Assembly: GCA_964569055.1 (NCBI GenBank)
Contig: CAZMSZ010000228.1
Coordinates: forward strand, 1-12,099
Origin: JAWLGW01 sp964569055
Lineage (GTDB): Bacteria; Planctomycetota; J058
Length of the DNA: 12,099 nt
Direction of reading: 5' to 3'
In this document: piece after piece, positions 1 to 5,993 of the stretch
Layout of the letters: each line of letters begins with the position of its first letter
Position numbering within the stretch: position 1 is the stretch's first letter
Notes under the pieces: model-generated
Database searches by the model: none
The model's input: only the letters and a program-made list of their open reading frames with translations
Told to the model about the DNA's origin: nothing
Made by a program: the position numbers and the translations under genes

Positions 1-639
1 CCCGGCCTCCACCTTGCCGACGAGGTCGGCGCCGACGTCGGCGGCCTTGGTGAAGATCCCGCCGCCCACGCGGGCGAACAGCGCGATCGACGAGGCGCCC
101 AGCGAGAAGCCGAACAGCGCGTTGGAGGCCGCCAGCGGCTTCAGGGCGCCCCCGGCGTCGCTGGTGAACAGCAGGTAGAGCCCGCCCAGGCCGATCACCC
201 CCAGGCCGACCACCGTCAGCCCCATGACCGCGCCCGAGTTGAACGAGATCCCGAGCGCGTCGCTGAGGCTGGTCTTGGCGGCCTCGGTGGTGCGCACCGC
301 CGCGCGGGTCGCCACGGTCATGCCGACGTAGCCGGCGAGGGCCGAGAACAGCGCGCCCGACACGAATGAGGCCGCGATCCGCCCGCCCTGCCCCTGGACG
401 TCGAAGCCGTACAGCAGGCCGGCCACGGCGACCACGTACAGGACGAGCCACTTGTACTCGGTGAACAGGAACGCCTTGGCGCCCGCCTGGATCGCGCCGG
501 CGATCTTGCGCATCCGCTCGTCGCCGTCCGGCTTCTGCATGATCCCGGCGGCCAGCGCGGCCGCCCAGCCGAGCCCCACCAGGCCGAGCACCGGCGCGAA
601 GTATCCGAGGACGTTGAAGTCGAACGCGAGCGGGAGCAT
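1..639 (-). CDS. hppA: Pyrophosphate-energized membrane ion pump (H+/Na+-translocating pyrophosphatase), N-terminal part
   Basis: This integral inner-membrane enzyme hydrolyses cytoplasmic pyrophosphate and uses the energy to move H+ (in some subfamilies Na+) out of the cytoplasm. The 213 visible codons contain no stop. The ATG at 637-639 follows a strong ribosome site (GAGGAGG, 5 bases upstream). Residues 1-30 form a first membrane helix, followed by several Gly/Ala/Val-rich helices. An EYKWL motif near residue 68 and the stretch FARVGGGIFTKAADVGADLV around residues 188-207 are hallmarks of the family; DVGADLVGKVE (201-211) is the conserved Mg-pyrophosphate binding loop. Family members are about 650-800 residues, so roughly 70% lies beyond the window. 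The residues that separate K+-dependent from K+-independent types and H+ from Na+ pumps are outside the visible part, so the transported ion cannot be stated. It is transcribed divergently from ruvB. Confidence 0.96.
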   Translation of the reverse strand, partial: MLPLAFDFNVLGYFAPVLGLVGLGWAAALAAGIMQKPDGDERMRKIAGAIQAGAKAFLFTEYKWLVLYVVAVAGLLYGFDVQGQGGRIAASFVSGALFSALAGYVGMTVATRAAVRTTEAAKTSLSDALGISFNSGAVMGLTVVGLGVIGLGGLYLLFTSDAGGALKPLAASNALFGFSLGASSIALFARVGGGIFTKAADVGADLVGKVEAG

Positions 640-664
640 GTCGCCCTCCTCGTTTATGGGGAGC

Positions 665-707
665 CCGGGCGGCGCGCCAACGAGCGCGATGGCGCGGCGC
701 GTCCCGG
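665..707 (-). promoter_or_regulatory. Possible stem-loop in the hppA leader
   Basis: Within the predicted hppA leader, CGCGCCA (673-679) pairs with TGGCGCG (690-696) around a 10-base loop, and an outer CCGGG (665-669) pairs with CCCGG (703-707). The structure ends about 17 bases upstream of the ribosome site, so it could influence mRNA stability or translation. GC-rich sequence forms such hairpins easily, so significance is uncertain. The stretch 751-869 towards ruvB shows no convincing promoter boxes. Confidence 0.3.
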
Positions 708-721
708 CTGAGTGGCCGCCT

Positions 722-750
722 TATATACCAAGCGGTTATGAAGTGGACAA
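722..750 (-). promoter_or_regulatory. Sigma-70-type promoter for hppA
   Basis: On the minus strand a -35 box TTGTCC (745-750) and a -10 box TATATA (722-727) are separated by exactly 17 bases. This is an AT-rich island in a GC-rich region and faces hppA. The predicted start of transcription is near 714, giving a leader of about 75 bases. The boxes are read directly; promoter activity is inferred. Confidence 0.65.
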
Positions 751-869
751 GCGCAGCCGCCGGAGCCCTCCGGCGCCCCGCGAGGGGCAGGTGGGCGCGT
801 AGCGGTCGGACCCGCCGATAAAGTAGTTAAGCGGGCGCGACGTCGCCCGGAAGCGAGCGTGAGCCGATC

Positions 870-1913
870 ATGCGCGACGACGAGCGGCTGGTGAGCCCGG
901 ACCGGGGCGAAGGCGACGAGCGGGCCGACCAGAGCCTGCGCCCGACCCGCTTCGACGAGTTCGTCGGGCAGGCGCGGGTGGTGGAGAACATCCAAACCTG
1001 GATCCGCGCCGCGCTCGCGGCCGGGCGCTCGCTCGACCACGTGCTGTTCACCGGCCCGCCCGGCCTGGGCAAGACCACCCTCGCCAACCTTGTGGCGGGC
1101 GCGCTGGGCGCGCGGCTGGTCACCACCTCGGGGCCCGTGATCGAGCGGCCCAACGACCTCGCCGGGCAGCTCACCAAGCTGGGGGAGGGGGACGTCCTGT
1201 TCGTGGACGAGATCCACCGCCTGCGCACGCACGTCGAGGAGTACCTCTACAGCGCCATGGAGGACTTCAAGATCGACGTGCCGATCGACGAGGGGCCGTA
1301 CGCGCGCAGCGTCAGCCTGAAGCTGAAGCGGTTCACGCTGATCGGGGCGACCACCCGGGCCGGCCTGCTCAGCAAGCCGTTCCGCGACCGGTTCGGGATC
1401 CAGGAGCGCCTGCTCACCTACGAGCACGAGGAGCTGGTCGCGATCGTGGAGCGCTCGGCGCGCGTGCTCGAGGTCGCGATCGACCGCCCCGCGGCCGACC
1501 TGGTCGCGGCGCGCTCGCGCGGCACGCCGCGCGTGGCGAACCGCTACCTCTCGCGCCTGCGCGACGTGGCGGTGGCGAGCGGGGCCCGCCGGATCGACGC
1601 GCAGATCGCCGCGCGCGGGCTGCACATGCTCGGCGTCGACGACCACGGGCTCGACGACATGGACCGCCGGATCCTGGAGGTGCTCGCGCAGGCGCCGGGG
1701 CAGGCGGTCGGGCTCAAGACGCTCGCGATCGCGACCTCCGAGGAGGACAGCACGATCGAGGACGTGTACGAGCCCTACCTGATCCGACGCGGCTTCGTGC
1801 GCAAGACGGCGCGCGGGCGGGTGCTCGGGCCGCGCGGCTACGAGCTGCTGGGGCTCGAGGAGCCCGAGCCGAGCGCCAAGGCCGCGCCGGTGCAGGGCGG
1901 GCTGTTCTCGTGA
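870..1913 (+). CDS. ruvB: RuvB, Holliday-junction branch-migration ATPase
   Basis: RuvB is the cytoplasmic AAA+ motor that forms hexameric rings on both sides of RuvA at a Holliday junction and drives branch migration in recombinational repair. The 347 residues match the usual length. The expected order is present: LRPTRFDEFVGQ (23-34), Walker A GPPGLGKTT (62-70, Lys68), Walker B DEIH (113-116), sensor-1 GATTRAG (159-165), the arginine finger in FRDRFG (Arg174), sensor-2 SRGTPR (216-221), and a C-terminal winged-helix domain with TIEDVYEPYLIRRGF (295-309). The ATG at 870 has only a weak ribosome site; a GTG at 891 is possible, but the ATG gives a normal N-terminus. The last 18 residues are a flexible-looking tail ending QGGLFS. 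No ruvA or ruvC lies in the window. The downstream gene starts 16 bases after the stop, suggesting cotranscription. Confidence 0.97.
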   Translation: MRDDERLVSPDRGEGDERADQSLRPTRFDEFVGQARVVENIQTWIRAALAAGRSLDHVLFTGPPGLGKTTLANLVAGALGARLVTTSGPVIERPNDLAGQLTKLGEGDVLFVDEIHRLRTHVEEYLYSAMEDFKIDVPIDEGPYARSVSLKLKRFTLIGATTRAGLLSKPFRDRFGIQERLLTYEHEELVAIVERSARVLEVAIDRPAADLVAARSRGTPRVANRYLSRLRDVAVASGARRIDAQIAARGLHMLGVDDHGLDDMDRRILEVLAQAPGQAVGLKTLAIATSEEDSTIEDVYEPYLIRRGFVRKTARGRVLGPRGYELLGLEEPEPSAKAAPVQGGLFS

Positions 1914-1929
1914 GCCGCGGGCGGCGCGC

Positions 1930-3375
1930 GTGAGCGAGGACGGGCTGGGCCGCCGCCGCGTCGCGCGCGAGGCGCGGGACGAGGGGCCGGAGCCCGACGA
2001 GGCCGCGGGCGCCGAGGGCGAGGCGGCGCGCCACGACGCGGTCGACGAGGAGGAGGGCGCGCGAGCGCCGACGGCCGACGTCGTCGAGGCCGAGGCGGCG
2101 GCGGAGGCGGTCGCCGCGCGCGCAGCCGGCTCCGCGGCCACCGCTGCAGCCGTCGGCGCCACGGCCTCGCGGGGCCGGACGCTGGCGCTGCTGGGCGGCG
2201 GGCTGGGGCTGACCGCGCTGGGCTGGCTGCTGCTGCTCGCGCTCGAGCCGGACCCGCCGCCGCCGACCCGCGTCCGCGGCGAGCCGCGCGTCCGGATCGC
2301 GCTGGTCGCGAGCGCGCCCGAGCTGGTGGTGGAGCTCGCCGGGACGTGGCGGGCCGAGCCCGACGTGGGCGCGCCGCTCCTGCTCGAGTCGCCGGGCGCG
2401 GTCACGCTGCGCCCGCTGGGCGGCGGGCTCGAGGGCCTGGCCCTCGCCGCCGCGAGCGGCGCAGGCTTCCCGGGGGCGCGCGCCCTCACGCTCCGCCCGC
2501 TCGACGCCGTCCCCGGCCAGCCCGCGCCGACGTTCGGGCTGGGGAAGCGGCGCTACCGCGGGTGGCTGACGGTGCGCGCGCTCTCGGGCGAGGAGGGTGG
2601 CGGGCTGCGCGCGATCAACTCGGTCGGGATCGAGGACTACCTCGCGGGCGTGCTCGGCCACGAGATGCCGATCGGCTGGGACGACGCGGCCCTCGAGGCG
2701 CAGGCGATCGCCGCGCGCACCTACGCCCTGACCAACCTCGCGCCCGCGGCCGAGTACGACCTCGAGGCCGACGAGCGCTCGCAGGTCTACCGGGGCGTGA
2801 TCGCCGAGGACGCGCGCGCGCGCGGCCTGGTCGAGGCCACCCGCGGGCGGGTGGTCGCCTACGAGGGCGAGCTGGTCGTGACCTACTTCCACTCGACCTG
2901 CGGCGGCGACACCGTCCCCGCCGAGTGGGTGTTTCCCTGGCACCGCGGCAAGGAGGCGCCCGCCCTGCGCGGCGCGGGCGACTGCCCCTGCCAGCCCTCG
3001 AAGTTCTACCGCTGGGAGACGGAGGTCGAGCTCGCCGGCAAGGAGCTCGGCGTGCCGCTCCCGCTGCGCGCGGTGGAGGTGGAGCACTGGCCGCGCGGCG
3101 GCTACGTGCGCCGGATCACGCTGCGCGGCGCCCAGGGCGAGGCCCGCGAGCTGAGCGGCTGGGACGGGCGGCGCCTGCTGGGCCTCCGCTCCTACGCCTA
3201 CGAGCTCGAGCTGCTCGACGGCGGCGAGCGCCTGCGCGCCCGCGGCCGCGGCTGGGGCCACGGGGTCGGCCTGTGCCAGTTCGGCGCCCAGGGCCGCGCC
3301 AAGCAGGGCTGGAGCGCCGAGCAGATCCTGACCCACTACTACCCGGGCGCGACGGTCGAGCGGCTCGACTACTGA
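1930..3375 (+). CDS. Membrane-anchored SpoIID/LytB-domain protein (probable peptidoglycan glycan-strand enzyme)
   Basis: SpoIID-type proteins are lytic transglycosylases that cut glycan strands lacking stem peptides; in sporeformers they act in engulfment, and elsewhere in wall remodelling or division. Residues 1-80 are acidic and Ala-rich, probably disordered and cytoplasmic. One hydrophobic helix at about 84-105 would anchor the protein, followed by a Pro-rich linker and a periplasmic domain. Family motifs are clear: IEDYLAGVLGHEMP (234-247, catalytic-type Glu245), LEAQAIAARTYAL (255-267), SQVYRG (284-289), YFHSTCGGDT (319-328) and GRGWGHGVGLCQFGAQGRA (439-457), then HYYPGATV (469-476). His321, Cys324, Cys352 and Cys354 could bind metal, as in a clostridial homologue. 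The start is GTG at 1930 with no clear ribosome site; it follows ruvB by 16 bases. The next gene is convergent with a gap of only four bases. Confidence 0.88.
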   Translation: MSEDGLGRRRVAREARDEGPEPDEAAGAEGEAARHDAVDEEEGARAPTADVVEAEAAAEAVAARAAGSAATAAAVGATASRGRTLALLGGGLGLTALGWLLLLALEPDPPPPTRVRGEPRVRIALVASAPELVVELAGTWRAEPDVGAPLLLESPGAVTLRPLGGGLEGLALAAASGAGFPGARALTLRPLDAVPGQPAPTFGLGKRRYRGWLTVRALSGEEGGGLRAINSVGIEDYLAGVLGHEMPIGWDDAALEAQAIAARTYALTNLAPAAEYDLEADERSQVYRGVIAEDARARGLVEATRGRVVAYEGELVVTYFHSTCGGDTVPAEWVFPWHRGKEAPALRGAGDCPCQPSKFYRWETEVELAGKELGVPLPLRAVEVEHWPRGGYVRRITLRGAQGEARELSGWDGRRLLGLRSYAYELELLDGGERLRARGRGWGHGVGLCQFGAQGRAKQGWSAEQILTHYYPGATVERLDY

Positions 3376-3379
3376 GCGC

Positions 3380-3991
3380 CTACGGACCGGGCGGGTCGAG
3401 GATCTCGGCTACCCCCTGCGCGAGGTCACGCCCGCGGTCGTAGCCGCGCGCGCGGATCAGCTCGATCGTCTCGAGCGCCAACCGACGCTCCCCGGCGTCC
3501 GCCGCGCGGGCGAGCGCGCGCAGGTCGACGAGGTCCTGGGGTCGGCGCACGTCGTCACGCGCGAGGACCTTGAGGGCGATCAAGTGGCCGATCCTCGCGA
3601 CCGGCAGCGTCAGCCCGGGCACGACCTCCAGGGCCTCCGCTCGCGCCGCGATCTCGGGCTCGACACCCGAGCTGGCGAACAGCAAGTCGATCGCGACCTC
3701 ATCACCGTCCTCGGTCTGACCCGGCGGCGCGAACCGCAGCCCGGCCATCCGGCCGGCGGACGTCTGCTGGAGCTCCCAGACCACGCCGTACCCGCGCCTG
3801 ATCAACGCGCCGCCGACGGCTTCGGCGCCCGCGTCGTCAGTCGTCGCGATCGCGACATCGAGGTCACGGGTGAACCGCGGTTCCGTCCGCGCCGACACCG
3901 CGATCCCTCCCACGAGCGCCCAAGGCGCTCCGATCGCGTCGAGCGCCTCAGCGAGCTGCCGAAGGATCTCGAGGAGCCGGTCGGGGAGCAT
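3380..3991 (-). CDS. AbiEii-like nucleotidyltransferase (possible toxin component)
   Basis: This 203-residue protein belongs to the DNA-polymerase-beta-type nucleotidyltransferase superfamily. The core signature is present: LVGGIAVSAR (26-35, Gly28-Gly29), then TRDLDVAI (41-48, Asp43 and Asp45), and a third acidic residue in VAIDLLF (Asp102). These three acids would bind the catalytic metals. The segment HLIALKVLARDDVRRPQDLV (136-155) resembles the conserved Lys and DL motif of AbiEii-type proteins. Some family members are toxins that modify tRNA or use nucleotides; others have unknown targets, so toxicity is inference. The ATG lies inside the 3' end of the upstream 90-residue gene (44-base overlap), with GAGGCGG just upstream as a close ribosome site, which suggests translational coupling. 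Third codon positions are less GC-biased than in ruvB or the pump genes. Confidence 0.78.
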   Translation of the reverse strand: MLPDRLLEILRQLAEALDAIGAPWALVGGIAVSARTEPRFTRDLDVAIATTDDAGAEAVGGALIRRGYGVVWELQQTSAGRMAGLRFAPPGQTEDGDEVAIDLLFASSGVEPEIAARAEALEVVPGLTLPVARIGHLIALKVLARDDVRRPQDLVDLRALARAADAGERRLALETIELIRARGYDRGRDLAQGVAEILDPPGP

Positions 3992-4220
3992 CCCGCCTCA
4001 CGATGCGGAGACATGGCCCGAGGTCCGTCTCGTCCTCGCGCCGGAGCCACCTCACGAACAGCCTCCGCAGCTCGTCCTCGCTCGCGTCGGGGTGCTGCCG
4101 TCGTAGCTGCTGGAGCTTCATGCGGCGGCCAAACAGATGGAGCTCGAAGGCCGTCCGCAGGCGTCGCGCCATTCGAGCGCGCTCGGCGTCGCGATCTTCG
4201 TCTGCTGCGGGCTCGGCCAT
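3948..4220 (-). CDS. Small charged protein paired with the nucleotidyltransferase (unknown function)
   Basis: A 90-residue protein rich in Arg, Glu and Asp, with no membrane segment. The central part contains MKLQQLRRQHPDASEDELRR (34-53) followed by WLRR (58-61). From memory, similar short proteins with a QxLRRxHPxASExE pattern precede nucleotidyltransferase genes in other bacteria, which supports it being a real gene and a functional partner. It could be an antitoxin or accessory subunit, but no DNA-binding fold is recognisable. It overlaps the downstream gene by 44 bases and begins 26 bases after the rocF stop. Codons such as GCA, GAA, CGA, CTA, TTT and AGG are commoner here than in neighbours, hinting at a different origin. 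No good ribosome site precedes the ATG; see the promoter-like box at 4227-4232. Confidence 0.68.
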   Translation of the reverse strand: MAEPAADEDRDAERARMARRLRTAFELHLFGRRMKLQQLRRQHPDASEDELRRLFVRWLRREDETDLGPCLRIVRRDAPRPAPRDPSAAR

Positions 4221-4226
4221 GAGCCC

Positions 4227-4232
4227 ATTCTA
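4227..4232 (-). promoter_or_regulatory. Candidate -10 box placed for a leaderless transcript of the 90-residue gene
   Basis: On the minus strand TAGAAT lies six bases upstream of the ATG at 4218-4220, so a transcript would begin at or next to the A of the start codon. No ribosome site is present, which fits leaderless translation. The -35 region (ATCCTG, 17 bases upstream, inside the rocF end) is weak. The arrangement is seen; activity is inferred. Confidence 0.33.
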
Positions 4233-4246
4233 CAGGCCGGCGCGCC

Positions 4247-5179
4247 TCACAGGATCCGCGAGCCGAGGGCCGAGGCGATCAGCTCCACGGCCAGCTCCGA
4301 GGTCTGGTTGCCCACGTCGAGCGTCGGGTTGACCTCGACCATCTCGAAGCTGCGCAGGCGCCCCGACTCCGCGATCATCTCGCAGGCGAGGTGCGCCTCG
4401 CGGTAGGTCAGCCCGCCCTTCTTGCGCGTGCCCGTCCCGGGCGCGTGGCCGGGGTCGAGGGCGTCGATGTCGAAGCTGACGTGGAGGTGGTCGGTCCCCA
4501 CGCAGGCGTGGACGAGCGCCTCCTCGATCACGGCGGCAATCCCGCGCCGGTCGATGTCCGCCATGGTGTAGGTGCGGATCCCCGAGGAGCGGAGCGCGTC
4601 CTTCTCGTGCGGGTCGAGGTCGCGTAGCCCGACCATGCAGAACGCGGCGGGCTCGACCTTGGCGCCGGGGAAGCACAGGTCCGTCAGCGGGGCGGGCCCG
4701 TCCCCGAGCAGGCACGCCACCGGCATGCCGTGCACGTTCCCCGAGGGGGTGGTCTCGGGCGTGTTGATGTCCCCGTGGGCGTCGAACCAGATCACGCCCA
4801 CCCGCAGCGGGCGCTCCTGCTCGGGCTCGCGCGCGCGCAGGTGGGCGGCGATCCCCGAGATCGTGCCGACCGCGATCGAGTGGTCGCCCCCGATCACCAG
4901 CGGGAACCCCTCCGCCTGCAGCGCGCCCTGCACGCCCTGGGCGACCTCGCCGCAGGCCGCCGCGATCGGGCCCAAGAAGCGCGCCTTGGGCTCGCCGGGG
5001 TCGACCGTCTCGGGCGCGGGCACGTGCACGTCGCCGTGGTCCTTCACCGAGTAGCCCAGCCGCCTCAGGGCCGGGTGCAGCCCGGCCAGCCGGATCGAGC
5101 TGGGCCCCATGTTGACGCCGCGCCGCCCGGCGCCGTGGTCGAGCGGGACGCCGATGACGTGGACTTCCTTGCGGTGCAC
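4247..5179 (-). CDS. rocF: Arginase (L-arginine to L-ornithine and urea)
   Basis: A cytoplasmic Mn-dependent ureohydrolase that starts arginine catabolism. Counting from the GTG at 5177-5179 (310 residues, close to the usual 295-310), the metal ligands are all present: GGDH (His100), DAHGD (Asp133, His135, Asp137) and SFDIDALDP (Asp237, Asp239). SGNVHGMPVA (146-155) is the arginase-type substrate loop, unlike agmatinases, and Glu282 in VEVNPTLD is the conserved guanidinium-binding acid. The start was chosen because AGGAGGT (5184-5190) sits four bases before this GTG; another in-frame GTG at 5209 would add ten residues but has no ribosome site. No aminotransferase or arginine transporter gene is nearby. 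It reads away from the small exported protein gene, and the nucleotidyltransferase pair follows on the same strand. Confidence 0.95.
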   Translation of the reverse strand: MHRKEVHVIGVPLDHGAGRRGVNMGPSSIRLAGLHPALRRLGYSVKDHGDVHVPAPETVDPGEPKARFLGPIAAACGEVAQGVQGALQAEGFPLVIGGDHSIAVGTISGIAAHLRAREPEQERPLRVGVIWFDAHGDINTPETTPSGNVHGMPVACLLGDGPAPLTDLCFPGAKVEPAAFCMVGLRDLDPHEKDALRSSGIRTYTMADIDRRGIAAVIEEALVHACVGTDHLHVSFDIDALDPGHAPGTGTRKKGGLTYREAHLACEMIAESGRLRSFEMVEVNPTLDVGNQTSELAVELIASALGSRIL

Positions 5180-5183
5180 GGAG

Positions 5184-5190
5184 ACCTCCT
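5184..5190 (-). promoter_or_regulatory. Ribosome binding site that fixes the rocF start
   Basis: AGGAGGT on the minus strand matches the 16S rRNA tail almost perfectly and lies four bases upstream of GTG 5177-5179. The divergent intergenic stretch between here and 5345 contains short GC-rich palindromes, such as CTGCG-TCGG-CGCAG, but no convincing promoter pair on either strand. Confidence 0.8.
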
Positions 5191-5345
5191 GTGGCCGAGA
5201 GCTTGCCACGTCGGCGTCAGTCGCAGAAGGGCCCGCGGGCGGCTCGCGCCCTGCGTCGGCGCAGAGCGCGGAGCGCCCGGCATGACGCGCCGCGAGCCCT
5301 CAGTCTTGACTCTCATTCGGCGCTCTGGCAGCTTCGTTTCCGCGC

Positions 5346-5756
5346 ATGCGGCTAACCGACCGATCACGCTGGCAAGGACTCCCAGGCGCCCTCGGGGCGA
5401 TCCTGACCGCCATCGCGCTGCTGTCGGTCGTGCTCTCGCCCGTGCTCACGCTCGCCGACCCCGGCGCGGGCCTGGGGGCCTCGGGCTCCGAGAGCGCGCG
5501 CCGTGCCCTGGCCGGTCACGCCCCGGTGGCGTCCCTCGATGCCGTCGACGAGGACGACGACACGCACCTCGTCCTCGAGGCGCCGCCCTCACCGGGCAAG
5601 GACCTCGGCAAGCGCAAGCTCCCGCCTTCCCGGCGGCGCGGCTCGGTCCTCGAGCGGGACCAGGCAGTCATCGGCCTGGCGACCTGCGTGGTCGAGACCC
5701 CGCGGCGCGCGGTTCGGCTCATCGCCGCTCCGAGCCGCGCTCCCCCGCGCGCCTGA
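5346..5756 (+). CDS. Small hypothetical protein with N-terminal signal or membrane segment
   Basis: I do not recognise this 136-residue protein. A basic start (MRLTDRSRW) precedes a hydrophobic stretch at about 13-36, ending LTLADP; this looks like a signal peptide with possible cleavage after Ala37, or a single membrane anchor. The rest is low in hydrophobicity: an acidic patch DAVDEDDD (65-72), a Lys/Arg/Pro-rich patch around 85-100, and a C-terminal IGLATCVV with one Cys (114). Strong G/C preference at third codon positions supports a real gene. The ATG has no clear ribosome site. A TTGACT box lies at 5306-5311 but lacks a matching -10. It ends 237 bases before the efflux operon on the same strand and might be related to it or independent. 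Confidence 0.55.
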   Translation: MRLTDRSRWQGLPGALGAILTAIALLSVVLSPVLTLADPGAGLGASGSESARRALAGHAPVASLDAVDEDDDTHLVLEAPPSPGKDLGKRKLPPSRRRGSVLERDQAVIGLATCVVETPRRAVRLIAAPSRAPPRA

Positions 5757-5935
5757 TCGGTCTATCGGACTCGGCTCCGCGCGGTCGCGAACCGTCCGGC
5801 CCGATCCCTTGATCCACCACCTCCCTCGGGCCCTGCCTGCCTGGCAGCTGCCCTGACCCCGCCCGGCGAGCGCCGGTCGCGGGCGCGCCGAGGTGGCCTT
5901 CCATTCACTCCTTCACCCCTCGGGGCACCGTCGCG

Positions 5936-5971
5936 CCGTGGCGCCCGCTGCCCCTCCGGCGCGCGCCACGG
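5936..5971 (+). promoter_or_regulatory. Nine-base-pair inverted repeat upstream of the efflux operon
   Basis: CCGTGGCGC (5936-5944) and GCGCCACGG (5963-5971) are perfect inverted copies around an 18-base loop, ending 22 bases before the adaptor ATG. They could form an RNA hairpin next to the ribosome site or an operator. The 5757-5993 gap has further short palindromes (GGCAGCTGCC at 5843-5852; CCGGCG-AG-CGCCGG at 5863-5876) but no recognisable promoter. In DNA this GC-rich, chance is a real alternative. Confidence 0.28.
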
Positions 5972-5993
5972 GCGCGAGCGAGGCAACCATCAT

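Noticed and set aside
654..3336. Long minus-strand open frames opposite ruvB and the SpoIID gene
   Set aside because: Their products are Ala/Arg/Ser/Pro-rich without motifs; the plus-strand genes have full family signatures.
5179..5209. Longer arginase starting at GTG 5207-5209
   Set aside because: It has no ribosome site, while the GTG at 5177-5179 has a near-perfect one and gives the usual arginase N-terminus.
5306..5334. Promoter for the small exported protein based on TTGACT at 5306-5311
   Set aside because: No acceptable -10 box occurs 16-18 bases downstream.
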